Source: Kiritimatiellia bacterium (GTDB lineage Bacteria; Verrucomicrobiota; Kiritimatiellia; RFP12; UBA1067). Taken from it: a stretch of DNA of 64,000 bases. Shown here piece by piece: positions 24,765-33,198 of the stretch. Location: the NCBI GenBank assembly GCA_017403825.1, contig JAFRDO010000083.1, forward strand, positions 113,690 to 177,689, given 5' to 3'. How positions within the stretch are numbered: position 1 is the first letter of the stretch; each line of letters opens with the position of its first letter. A program made the position numbers and the translations under genes. The notes below the pieces were generated by a model. It had not been told where the DNA came from, did not search any database, and saw only the letters and a program-made list of their open reading frames with translations.

Positions 24765-27263
24765 ATGATACAGAAATTCGGTATGATGCTTGCCGCCGCT
24801 GCTGCGCTCTCGCTTGCGTCCGCAGATTCTACTTATAACTGGACTGGCGGGGATGCCACGTTAGGGGACGGTGTCGTCATCATTGTCTGCGAGGCAGGAA
24901 CGGGGAACGTGACCTCCCTTGTCGCGAATGCGGCGGCAGGGGCTATTACCTTGACGGGCGTTCCAATGACTTTTGCCGACGGCGCGACTGTAACGATCGC
25001 CTCCACCGGGACGCTTTCCGTCGTGCAGAAGGCAACCGCCCTCGGGGCTCTCACCATCGCCCGTGGCGACGACGTGTACAAGGTCTGGACGGGAAACGCC
25101 CTCACGGAGCCGGAAGGGGCCTCCATGCCGCTTGTCTTCCCTGGGCTTTTGATGAATGACATTGATCTCGTCCGGATTGTTGCCACGTCGGGTGTGCCCG
25201 GCTCAGGACGCTACGATTACCTTAGCGGCCCAGACGTGAACAAGTTCTACACATTTAATCGTGTGACGGCTTCGGCCGTCTATTCCCTGCGCGTCCAGTT
25301 GCAGGAAAAGGAGGGAGGTCTCTATGCACGGTGCCGTACTGGCGTGCGCTCGCCGAGGTTCGGCCTTTATCCCAACGACGAGGGGAACTGGGCGACAGCG
25401 GGCCTTTGGGAATACTTCAGCAAGGCCACCAAGACGGCTCTGGGATGTGGGCTTTACGGCTATACTAATGATCCTCCCCAGTACGGTGGCATATTTATCG
25501 GCCGCATGTCTTCACTGGGGATCACCAAAATCGTCGCCCGCCGCAAAGGTGCGGGCGACGGCAAGGCGACCGTCCGCTTTGAGGGAGGTGCGACGTTTGG
25601 CGGCACCACGACTATCGCCGCCGGCGTGGAGACGGTGCTGGCCGTCTCTGAGGGTGATGGCGCGGCGACGCTCGCCAATGCTATTACCGGCGACGGCGAC
25701 CTCACCTTCGTTCCGCAACCGACCACGATCGCCTATGCAGGCTCCACCTACAGGGAGGATTTCATCTCATCGACCAATTGGATTGTGATTGCGACCAACC
25801 GCTCGCTCTCCACGCTGACGGGTATCACGGGTTATATGCAGGGCAAAAACCACAACGCAACCGGCAACCCCTCCCTTTGCGGCACGTACGGCTACAGCTA
25901 CAATGCGGTCACCGATACGGCCACCATGCAGTTCCAGTTCAATCGAAATCCTGGCGTGAAGGTGGTGAATGCAACGCTGCGACAGAGGGGGCCGAACATC
26001 GAGATTCACGGCGACAGTGCCGGATATGACGAGAACGCCAGCGACAGATATATGAAGGAACGGATAACGAGTACCGGTCTGAAGGTGTCTGAGCGGAGTG
26101 ATTTGAGCCTTGGGTTTGTGGCGAACAACTATACGGACGGCTATGGCATCCGCAAGTTGACGGCTACGTTCGGCGGCACGACCGCGCGCGGGTATGCGAC
26201 AGTCTCCGGCAACCTGACCACTCTTTACGGCGGCAAGATCACTGTGGATGGCAGCGATGGTCTGCCCGTGATGGTGACGATTGCGTCCCAAAATAGCCTT
26301 CCGACGGGTGGCGAGGCCCACGCCTGTACAAACGCGGAGCTTCGTCTCTATGCGCTTGACCTTAACAGCGACGCCGGCATTGCCAAAGGTTCCACCCGGC
26401 TTGTTGCCCATGAAGGCGGTCTTCTCCACCAAGCGCGTGGATGGCAGATCCGCAGTACGCAGGATGTCGTACTTGACGGCGGTACGCTGCAGGTCGATCA
26501 TGTGGACGGATACATCCAGTTTCTCACGCTTTCGGGAGCCGTCGTGACCAACACTTTCCCCCGGTCTGCCTTTACCGAGCCTTTCCAGAACTGGCGGGTG
26601 GTCGGTACGAAGCCGTCGTTCATCCGTTCCGGCGTGAATATCTACGGTACTTCGTCTTATGCGCTGGCTGTCCAGACCAACCGCACATTTCATATCGACG
26701 TGGAGGATGTCACCGGCGATGATGCCGTGGACTGCACGGTCGCGCAGTTGCGTGGCGCGGCAGGACGCCGCGCTGACGACCGTGAACCGTATGCTTGGTT
26801 CATGTTCGAGAAGTGGGGTGCCGGCACGTTGGAGCTGACGGGGGACGGCAAGGAGGTGCGGATGCCGGCGACGATCGGCAACGGGACGTTCCGGTTTGGC
26901 GCGGGCAGTGCCATGACAAATGATTTCGTGCTGGCTGGCGGAAATCTTGCGGCGGCGACTGGTTCTTCCAATGCGCTTGGTGCGCTGACGGTGAACACGA
27001 ACGCCACGCTGACGGTCGAGACGGGCGGACAGCTCGCGTTCGCGTCGTTCACGGCGGGTGCGGGCCTGTCCAGGAAGGCAATCACCATAGACGCGCCCCT
27101 TGATGGCAATCTTATCCGTTTCGGCACGGACGCCAGCGGGCTTGCACCGGAGCAACTTCGGTTCTTCCGCTGGAAGGACGGCGACCGCCTGTTGCGCGTG
27201 AGCATTGACGAGAATGGTTACCTGCATCCATTTGTCTCAGGCATGATATTCACGATATTGTAA
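24765..27263 (+). CDS. Large secreted protein P3 with shared C-terminal tail
   Basis: The start at 24765 is chosen over an upstream TTG because GGGAGAAA precedes it and a signal peptide follows (FGMMLAAAAALSLASA). The 832-residue product is a repetitive beta-rich protein with stretches such as GAITLTGVPMTFADGATVTI and LAGGNLAAATGSSNALGALT. Two module copies appear near residue 172 (YSLRVQLQEKEGGLYAR) and residue 397 (VKVVNATLRQRGPNIE), each followed downstream by a GYGI-type or related strand. The C-terminus reads LIRFGTDASGLAPEQLRFFR, then GYLHPFVSGMIFTIL, the closest match to P2. No enzymatic motif is seen. It has its own promoter and possible operator, so its amount may be controlled apart from the enzymes. 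Confidence 0.82.
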   Translation: MIQKFGMMLAAAAALSLASADSTYNWTGGDATLGDGVVIIVCEAGTGNVTSLVANAAAGAITLTGVPMTFADGATVTIASTGTLSVVQKATALGALTIARGDDVYKVWTGNALTEPEGASMPLVFPGLLMNDIDLVRIVATSGVPGSGRYDYLSGPDVNKFYTFNRVTASAVYSLRVQLQEKEGGLYARCRTGVRSPRFGLYPNDEGNWATAGLWEYFSKATKTALGCGLYGYTNDPPQYGGIFIGRMSSLGITKIVARRKGAGDGKATVRFEGGATFGGTTTIAAGVETVLAVSEGDGAATLANAITGDGDLTFVPQPTTIAYAGSTYREDFISSTNWIVIATNRSLSTLTGITGYMQGKNHNATGNPSLCGTYGYSYNAVTDTATMQFQFNRNPGVKVVNATLRQRGPNIEIHGDSAGYDENASDRYMKERITSTGLKVSERSDLSLGFVANNYTDGYGIRKLTATFGGTTARGYATVSGNLTTLYGGKITVDGSDGLPVMVTIASQNSLPTGGEAHACTNAELRLYALDLNSDAGIAKGSTRLVAHEGGLLHQARGWQIRSTQDVVLDGGTLQVDHVDGYIQFLTLSGAVVTNTFPRSAFTEPFQNWRVVGTKPSFIRSGVNIYGTSSYALAVQTNRTFHIDVEDVTGDDAVDCTVAQLRGAAGRRADDREPYAWFMFEKWGAGTLELTGDGKEVRMPATIGNGTFRFGAGSAMTNDFVLAGGNLAAATGSSNALGALTVNTNATLTVETGGQLAFASFTAGAGLSRKAITIDAPLDGNLIRFGTDASGLAPEQLRFFRWKDGDRLLRVSIDENGYLHPFVSGMIFTIL

Positions 27264-27294
27264 ATTTCCCCGGTTGGAAAAGGTTTGCGGTAAA

Positions 27295-28218
27295 ATGACG
27301 ACGAATGTTAAAATGGCTGTTGGCGCCGTGGTGCTGTGTGCCTGCGTGGCGCAGGCTTGGCAGGTTCCTTCGTGGGATGCGAGGATCACGGAGGCAGGGG
27401 CGATAAAGGAATGGTCTGACAAGCCATTGTGCGGGCACAAGGGCAAGACGTGGTGCGGGCACGTGCAGGGCATGTGCGTCTCTTCCAACGCGATGTACTT
27501 CTCGTTCCACACGCAGATACTCAAGACGGACTGGTATGGGCGCACCCTCGCGACGGTGGATACCGACCCGCACGGCGGTGACATCTGCATCTGGAACGGC
27601 CGTCTCTACACGGGTGACGTCTACCGCGCCAAGACGAAAGAGGAGAAGAACCACGCGCGAATCAGCGTGTACGACGCCGAGACGCTCGCTTCCATCGGAC
27701 ACTACCCCATCGAGGGATGGAACGGTGCGGCCGACGGCATCACGTGCCTTGACGGCGTGATCTATCTCGGCATGGGGCGTGTTGCTCCGCCCGGCAACAA
27801 ATGCTGGTACGGGAAATTCGACGCCGAGACGCTCAAGCCAATCGGCAAGCCGTTCGTCGTTGACCACGGCTACGATTCCACGCACGGCTCGCAGAACTTG
27901 ACGACGGACGGCACCTTTTTCTATTCGGCGCACTACTGCGAGGACGAGACGGCCAATACGCCGTGCTTCATCGTAATGGACCGCGACTTCAATGTCGTCG
28001 GTCGCCACATGTTCGGCTGGCGGCAGGGCATTGACGTGGTTCCGGGCGGCAAGGATGGGGCCGTGAGGTTCATATACTGCACCACCGTCAACTGGATGTC
28101 GTCCAAAGTCAAGCCAACGCTTCCTGTGATGGCGCTCGTCCAGTTTGCGGAACTGAAGAACGGCAAGATCACCGACATCACCCGTCACTGCATCTTCCCG
28201 AAGCCGCTCGACCGGTGA
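27295..28218 (+). CDS. Secreted beta-propeller-like protein of unknown function
   Basis: The ATG at 27295 is used because it opens a signal peptide (VKMAVGAVVLCACVAQAWQ) with GGAAAAGG upstream. The ATG at 27313 is also possible. The mature 290-odd residues show repeated blade-like units: MYFSFHTQILKTDWYGRTLATV, ICIWNGRLYTGDVY, ISVYDAETLASIGHYPI, ITCLDGVIYLGMGR, KFDAETLKPIGKPF, FFYSAHYCEDE, FIVMDRDFNVVGRHMF. This suggests a five- or six-bladed beta-propeller. Such secreted propellers in glycan clusters are binding proteins, lyases or hydrolases, and none of those can be chosen here. The gene follows P3 by 31 bases and precedes copy B of the GH89-like gene. Confidence 0.7.
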   Translation: MTTNVKMAVGAVVLCACVAQAWQVPSWDARITEAGAIKEWSDKPLCGHKGKTWCGHVQGMCVSSNAMYFSFHTQILKTDWYGRTLATVDTDPHGGDICIWNGRLYTGDVYRAKTKEEKNHARISVYDAETLASIGHYPIEGWNGAADGITCLDGVIYLGMGRVAPPGNKCWYGKFDAETLKPIGKPFVVDHGYDSTHGSQNLTTDGTFFYSAHYCEDETANTPCFIVMDRDFNVVGRHMFGWRQGIDVVPGGKDGAVRFIYCTTVNWMSSKVKPTLPVMALVQFAELKNGKITDITRHCIFPKPLDR

Positions 28219-28244
28219 TGCGCAATGCGGTTAGGAGGAACCAT

Positions 28245-30527
28245 ATGAAACATTCCTGTGCGTTTTTTGTGCTCATGGCCACGGCGTCAGCCCTGGCGGC
28301 GAAGGATCCTGTGGTGGCTGTTCCTGCCGACGCTCCGTCGGCCGTGCGCATCGCTGCCGATGAGTTTCAGAAATATTGGGGGCAGATTACGGGACGGCGG
28401 ATAACGGTTACCGCGCGTCCGGCGAAGGATGCTGTCTGTGTGCGGATAGGATTCCCGTCGGACGATCCGCTGTTCGACGGGGAGACGGACGCCTACATTG
28501 TGAAAAGCGTCGGGGACGGCTTGGAGATCACAGGGAAAAATCCCCGCTCCGTTCTCTACGGCACGTACGAGTTCTTCCGCCAGCGCTGCGGCTGCCGCTG
28601 GTTCTGGGATGGCGACGTGGTGCCGAAGGCAGAACGGATAGACCTTTCAGGCGTGGACATACGCGAGAAGGCGCAGTTCCTCTACCGCGGATGCCAGTAT
28701 TTCTCCCACCGCGGGCTCACGCGGTTCCATGCCGAGACGTGGGGCTGGGCGGACTGGCGCAGGGAGCTGGACTGGTGCGTCAAGAACCGCCTCAACCTGT
28801 TCATGCTTCATTTCGGAAAGGAGGATCTCTTCCAGCTGGCGTACCCGGACATCGTGCCCTACCCTGATCCGGCAGTCACCGAGCCGTGCGATGCCATGGG
28901 TGAATTCCTGCAGCAAGGGTACAATCAGCGCACGTCTTTCTGGAGCATGGAGTACAGGAACCTGCTGCGCCACTGCATTCTGGACTACGCGCGCGACAGG
29001 GGGATGATCCACCCGGAGAAGATCGGCCCCGCCACGCACTGGTTCTACCGCACGCCGCCGGAGTTCCTGAAGGCGAAGAAGCCGGAATTCACTCCGCAGG
29101 TGTACAAGAACTACTGTGAGCCGTCCGGTCTTGTATGGGACGTGCGCCAGCAGAAGTGGATCGACGAATACTGGAACCTCACCGAGGCCGCCGTGAAGGA
29201 GTACGGCGAGCCGGGCATGTTCTTCAACATGGGCTTCGACGAACGCACGGTGTACACCAACCGGGCGGACAACGTGGCGCTCAAGATCGACATCATGAAG
29301 CGCTACAACGACGAGTCGCACCGGCGTCGCCCTGACGCCCCCGTCATCATGGAAGGCTGGGATTTCTTCCTCACCTGGCAGCCAGACGAGGTGAAGCAGC
29401 TTCTCAAGGCGCTCGATCCCAGCTTTGCGATTGTCTGGGATTTCACGGCGGACGACGCCGTGGGCTTCGTGCACCGTCCCGGCATCCCGCTGCACAACGT
29501 ATTCACCGGCTGGGGCGTGACGAACGCCTTCCCGTACTCCTTCGGCGTCACTCTCGCGCTCAACCGCGGCATGGACATCCGCGGACAGTACGAGACGATC
29601 CGCAAGCGCGAGAAGGCCATAGTTGGCGATCCGATGTGCAAGGCCTACATCATCTGGCCCGAGACGTCCCATTCCGACATCTTTGCCTGGCGGTACTTCA
29701 CCGAGAACTGCTGGCGTCTCTCGCCGCAGCCGACAGACGCCATGCTGGATGACTTCTGTCGCGACCGCTATGGTGCGCAGGCGGCGGCGTTCGGGGCCGC
29801 CTGGCGAAAGGTCATGCCGATGTCGCAACTGTGGGACTGGATGCGCTGCTGTTCAGACATCGTTGGCTGGGATGCGCCGCGGCGCCTCAACGAATCAAAG
29901 CGCTGGCTGAAGACGAAGACGCCTGCCGTGATCGCTGATGCGCCAGCTGTCTTTGCTGCGCTCGCCAAAATCGACTGGAACGGCACGTTCGTGCGGCGCG
30001 ATGCGCTCGACATCGCCCGTACGGCGTTCGACCGCTCCGTGTGGTTCGCCTATGAGGAGTTGCTGCGGACCTATCACTTGTCCGCCGCTGGACAGGCGAC
30101 CGCCGCGGACGTCAAGGCGAAGGCCGACCGGTGCGTGGCGCTCGTGCGCCTTTTTGCAGAGACCCTTGAGCTGCATTCGGACTTCTCGCTTTCCGAGTCG
30201 ATGGACCACATTGTGTCCGTGGAGAAAGTGCGCAATCCGGCATTCGAGCATGTGTTCTTCGAGAACTCGGCTTGCCGGTACTGCCTGTCGCACCAGGCAG
30301 AGTACGCCAAGGGGTGGTACGTGCCGTCTACCGAAGAGCTGGCGGCGCTTCTTGTGGCGCGTGCAGAGGCCGGGGATTTCTCGCCGCTTCCGCCGTTTCC
30401 CGACTATCGCGCCAAGTTGCGCGCTCTCCCGCACCCGATCCGCGCCTTTGCTCCCGATCCCTCGCGCCGTACCCCGGAGAACTTCCGGCGTCTCATGCTG
30501 ACGGCGGCCGATGTTCTGGGACGCTAA
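28245..30527 (+). CDS. Secreted GH89-like glycosidase, copy B
   Basis: The ATG at 28245 follows TAGGAGGAACC, a strong ribosome site, and opens the signal peptide HSCAFFVLMATASALAA. The GTG/ATG at 28215-28218 is therefore rejected. The 760-residue protein has the same architecture as copy A: N-terminal accessory domain to about residue 150, then a barrel (YRGCQYFSHRGL, WADWRRELDWCVKNRLNLFML, FFNMGFDERTVY, MEGWDFFLTWQPDEV, KAYIIWPETSHSDIFAWRYF) and a helical C-terminal region. The N-terminal domain is almost identical to copy A at DNA level, while the catalytic part differs considerably, which suggests a different substrate. A sodium:solute symporter follows, perhaps importing the released sugar. 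Confidence 0.72.
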   Translation: MKHSCAFFVLMATASALAAKDPVVAVPADAPSAVRIAADEFQKYWGQITGRRITVTARPAKDAVCVRIGFPSDDPLFDGETDAYIVKSVGDGLEITGKNPRSVLYGTYEFFRQRCGCRWFWDGDVVPKAERIDLSGVDIREKAQFLYRGCQYFSHRGLTRFHAETWGWADWRRELDWCVKNRLNLFMLHFGKEDLFQLAYPDIVPYPDPAVTEPCDAMGEFLQQGYNQRTSFWSMEYRNLLRHCILDYARDRGMIHPEKIGPATHWFYRTPPEFLKAKKPEFTPQVYKNYCEPSGLVWDVRQQKWIDEYWNLTEAAVKEYGEPGMFFNMGFDERTVYTNRADNVALKIDIMKRYNDESHRRRPDAPVIMEGWDFFLTWQPDEVKQLLKALDPSFAIVWDFTADDAVGFVHRPGIPLHNVFTGWGVTNAFPYSFGVTLALNRGMDIRGQYETIRKREKAIVGDPMCKAYIIWPETSHSDIFAWRYFTENCWRLSPQPTDAMLDDFCRDRYGAQAAAFGAAWRKVMPMSQLWDWMRCCSDIVGWDAPRRLNESKRWLKTKTPAVIADAPAVFAALAKIDWNGTFVRRDALDIARTAFDRSVWFAYEELLRTYHLSAAGQATAADVKAKADRCVALVRLFAETLELHSDFSLSESMDHIVSVEKVRNPAFEHVFFENSACRYCLSHQAEYAKGWYVPSTEELAALLVARAEAGDFSPLPPFPDYRAKLRALPHPIRAFAPDPSRRTPENFRRLMLTAADVLGR
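28299..28703 (+). repeat. 405-bp near-identical block shared with 20331-20735 (copy B)
   Basis: Second copy of the block described at 20331-20735. Most differences are silent; only about four amino acids change (for example Leu/Val, Glu/Asp, Ala/Val). Confidence 0.9.
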
Positions 30528-30543
30528 ACCTGAAGTGCCTGAC

Positions 30544-32352
30544 ATGCTGAAGTCTCCCGTTGACATTGCAATAGTTGTTGCGTTCCTGATGTCGGTCATC
30601 GGCATCGGGATCGCCGGGATGCGGCGTTCCTCGAAGAGCGCGGAGTCGTTCTTTCTTTCGGGACGCAGCATGCCGTGGTGGCTCCTGGGCGTGTCGATGG
30701 TCGCCTGCACGTTCTCGTGCGACACGCCGAACCTGATCACGGACATCGTCCGCAACCACGGCGTCTCCGGCAACTGGGTGTGGTGGGCGTTTCTCCTGAC
30801 GGGCATGCTGACGGCATTCGTCTATGCGAAGCTGTGGCGCCGGTCGGGGTTGAACACGGACCTCGGCTTCTACGAACTGCGCTATTCGGGCAGGCCGGCC
30901 CGCATCCTGCGCGGCTTCCGCGCGCTATACCTCGGAGTGTTCTTCAACGCGGTGCTGATGGGGTCGTCGTCCATCGCGGCGGTTAAGATTGGCGCTGTGT
31001 TCTTCGGGCTTTCGCCGCTCGCTTCTCTCTTGATAGCAATGGCAATCGTCGGCCTGTACGCCGTCCTCGGCGGGCTTACCGGCTCCATCTGGGCCGACTT
31101 CTACCAGTACGTCGTTGCCATGACTGGAGCGTTGGCGGTCGCCTGGTTCGCCGTTGACATCTGCGGCGACGGCGGGTCTGGCGGTACCCTTGCGGGTCTC
31201 TTCTCGAACGCCGCCGTGAACGCTAAGCTGTCGCTTGTCCCGCCGACGTCCGGTCCAGGCTGGCGCTCCACGCTGATGACGGTCATGGTGCTGCCGCTTG
31301 CGGTGCAGTGGTGGGCGACGTGGTATCCAGGCGCGGAGCCGGGCGGCGGCGGCTTCGTCGCGCAACGCATGCTCGCCGCGAAGAACGAGCGCCATGCGGC
31401 GGGCGCGACGCTATTCTTCAATTTCCTGCACTACGCGCTCCGCACCTGGCCGTGGCTCGTTGTAGCCCTGGCGTCGCTTGTCGTGTTCCCCGACCTTGAA
31501 TCGATGAGGCAGGCTTTTCCAGCCGTCACCGACCAATATCTCAAGCACGACCTCGCCTATCCGGCGATGGTGGCGATGCTGCCCAAGGGATGGCTCGGGC
31601 TTGTCGTAGCGTCGCTGCTCGCGGCATACATGTCAACGATCGCGACGCAGCTCAACTGGGGCGCGTCGTATGTGGTGCAGGACTTCTACATCCCGTTCGT
31701 AAACCCGAAGGCTTCGCCCAAGAGGCAAGTCCTCGTCGGACGGCTGACGATGGTGTCGCTCGCTGTGCTCGGAATTCTCGTGACGCTTGTGCTAGAGCAC
31801 TCGAAAGGCGTTTTCGACCTGATGCTCCAGATCGGCGCAGGGACTGGACTCCTATATCTCCTCAGGTGGTTCTGGCGGCGAATCAACAGCTGGAGCGAGA
31901 TAAGCGCGATGGTCGTTTCGTTCGCTGTTGCCTGCTTCTTCCAGTGGGGTGCGAGGCCGTTGGGCATTGAGGCATGGCTGGCTTCAGGCTGGCGGGCGGA
32001 GTGGTTTGACCTCACGGCGTGGAAGCTGCTGATCGGAGTCGCCGTTACAACGGCATGCTGGCTTGCAGTGACGTTTGCGACGCCGTGCGAGCCGGACGAG
32101 AAGATCGCGGCGTTCAGGGCGAAGGTATCAGGACCGAAGGGAGAGCTGGCGCAAGGGATACTTTGCGCGACGTTTGGGTGCGTGGCGGTCTGGAGCTGCC
32201 TCTTTGGTACGGGCTGGCTGCTGTACGGCTACGGAGGAAAGGCGGAGCTCGTCTGCCGGGGCTGGGTCGCACAGGGTATCGCCGCGGCAGCGGTTGTCGC
32301 GCTCCTGTGGCTTGTCGGAAGGAAAAATCTCAAGGAGGAAGCAAATGGGTAG
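30544..32352 (+). CDS. Sodium:solute symporter family (SSS) sugar/organic solute transporter
   Basis: The inner-membrane transporter of about 602 residues has the SSS topology: around 13-14 hydrophobic segments starting VDIAIVVAFLMSVIGIGIAG. It shows SKSAESFFLSGRSMPWWLLGVSM and later GLYAVLGGLTGSIWADFYQYVV, all typical of this family. It couples sodium entry to uptake of a solute. The ATG at 30544, 16 bases after the upstream stop, puts the first membrane segment near the N-terminus. The ATG at 30511, overlapping the upstream gene, is also possible, and neither has a clear ribosome site. The C-terminal extension with four more hydrophobic stretches is normal for the NIS/SGLT-like branch. Substrate is probably a product of the adjacent glycosidases. 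Confidence 0.88.
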   Translation: MLKSPVDIAIVVAFLMSVIGIGIAGMRRSSKSAESFFLSGRSMPWWLLGVSMVACTFSCDTPNLITDIVRNHGVSGNWVWWAFLLTGMLTAFVYAKLWRRSGLNTDLGFYELRYSGRPARILRGFRALYLGVFFNAVLMGSSSIAAVKIGAVFFGLSPLASLLIAMAIVGLYAVLGGLTGSIWADFYQYVVAMTGALAVAWFAVDICGDGGSGGTLAGLFSNAAVNAKLSLVPPTSGPGWRSTLMTVMVLPLAVQWWATWYPGAEPGGGGFVAQRMLAAKNERHAAGATLFFNFLHYALRTWPWLVVALASLVVFPDLESMRQAFPAVTDQYLKHDLAYPAMVAMLPKGWLGLVVASLLAAYMSTIATQLNWGASYVVQDFYIPFVNPKASPKRQVLVGRLTMVSLAVLGILVTLVLEHSKGVFDLMLQIGAGTGLLYLLRWFWRRINSWSEISAMVVSFAVACFFQWGARPLGIEAWLASGWRAEWFDLTAWKLLIGVAVTTACWLAVTFATPCEPDEKIAAFRAKVSGPKGELAQGILCATFGCVAVWSCLFGTGWLLYGYGGKAELVCRGWVAQGIAAAAVVALLWLVGRKNLKEEANG

Positions 32353-33115
32353 GCTGGAGGGAAAGACTGCGCTCGTAACAGGCGGAGCGCAGGGCATCGG
32401 CTTTGAGGGCGCGAAGCTCTTTGCCTCGGAGGGTGCCAAGGTGTTCATTGCGGACATCAACGTTGAGAAGGGCGAGGCGGCGGCGAAAGCCATCGGCTGC
32501 GAATTCGTCCGTTGCGACGTGTCGAAGGCGGAGGATGTCCGGTCCGTCGTCGAAAGGTGCGGCACGGTGAATGTGCTCTACAACAACGCCGGCATATTCT
32601 GGACGGGGCACGACGGAAAGATCACCGACATCTCCGAAGAGGACTGGGATCGCGTAATCGCCATCAACCTGAAGAGCGTGTATCTCTTCACGAAATACGC
32701 GATTCCGACGATGATCAAGGCTGGCGGCGGATCGATCGTCAACACCGGCTCGTCTGCGGCGCAGATCGGCATCCCCGACTGCGACGCCTACACGGCGACG
32801 AAGGGTGCGATCGTGCAGCTCACTAAGTCGCTAGCCGTTGAGTACGGACGCTACGGCGTCCGCACGAACTGCATATCGCCGGCGGCAATCATGACGCCGA
32901 TGATGCGCCAGTCGAACCCTGAGAACTCTTCGTTCGACGAAGAGCGGTTTCTCAAGTTGCGCACGCCGCTCCGCCGTTACGGCACGCCTGAGGAGATTGC
33001 AAAGATCGCGCTTTTCCTGGCGTCTGACGAATCGAGCTATCTCAACGGGGCGATCATCGTTGCTGACGGCGGCATAACCGTAAACGGCGACCTCTCGAAG
33101 ATTGATACGGACTAG
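32345..33115 (+). CDS. Short-chain dehydrogenase/reductase (SDR)
   Basis: This 256-residue classical SDR has all defining motifs. TGGAQGIG binds the NAD(P) dinucleotide near residue 12. NNAG appears near residue 79. The catalytic set has Ser in NTGSSA, with Tyr and Lys in YTATKGA. The C-terminus has the usual ADGGITVNG. The acidic residue ADIN after strand 2 suggests NAD rather than NADP preference. The start overlaps the symporter stop by 8 bases, with AAGGAGGAA upstream. In glycan operons such enzymes oxidise sugars (for example fucose or gluconate dehydrogenases), but the substrate is not determined by these motifs. Confidence 0.92.
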   Translation: MGRLEGKTALVTGGAQGIGFEGAKLFASEGAKVFIADINVEKGEAAAKAIGCEFVRCDVSKAEDVRSVVERCGTVNVLYNNAGIFWTGHDGKITDISEEDWDRVIAINLKSVYLFTKYAIPTMIKAGGGSIVNTGSSAAQIGIPDCDAYTATKGAIVQLTKSLAVEYGRYGVRTNCISPAAIMTPMMRQSNPENSSFDEERFLKLRTPLRRYGTPEEIAKIALFLASDESSYLNGAIIVADGGITVNGDLSKIDTD

Positions 33116-33162
33116 CCGGCCAGCCGCAGGCTTGTCGCTTTGCACGTCCAGCGGTGAAATGG

Positions 33163-33168
33163 TAAAAT
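33163..33168 (+). promoter_or_regulatory. Extended -10 promoter of the sugar isomerase gene
   Basis: TAAAAT preceded by TGG, 30 bases before the ATG at 33199. TTTGCA at 33139-33144 could serve as a -35 with an 18-base spacer. A strong AAGGAGG site lies in the leader. Confidence 0.5.
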
Positions 33169-33198
33169 ACTCATAACTGCAAAACACAAGGAGGCAAC

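Noticed and set aside
27291..27296. TAAAAT as promoter of the beta-propeller gene
   Set aside because: It overlaps the best start codon (27295), so it could be used only with the later ATG at 27313; spacing and context are weak and read-through from P3 is simpler.
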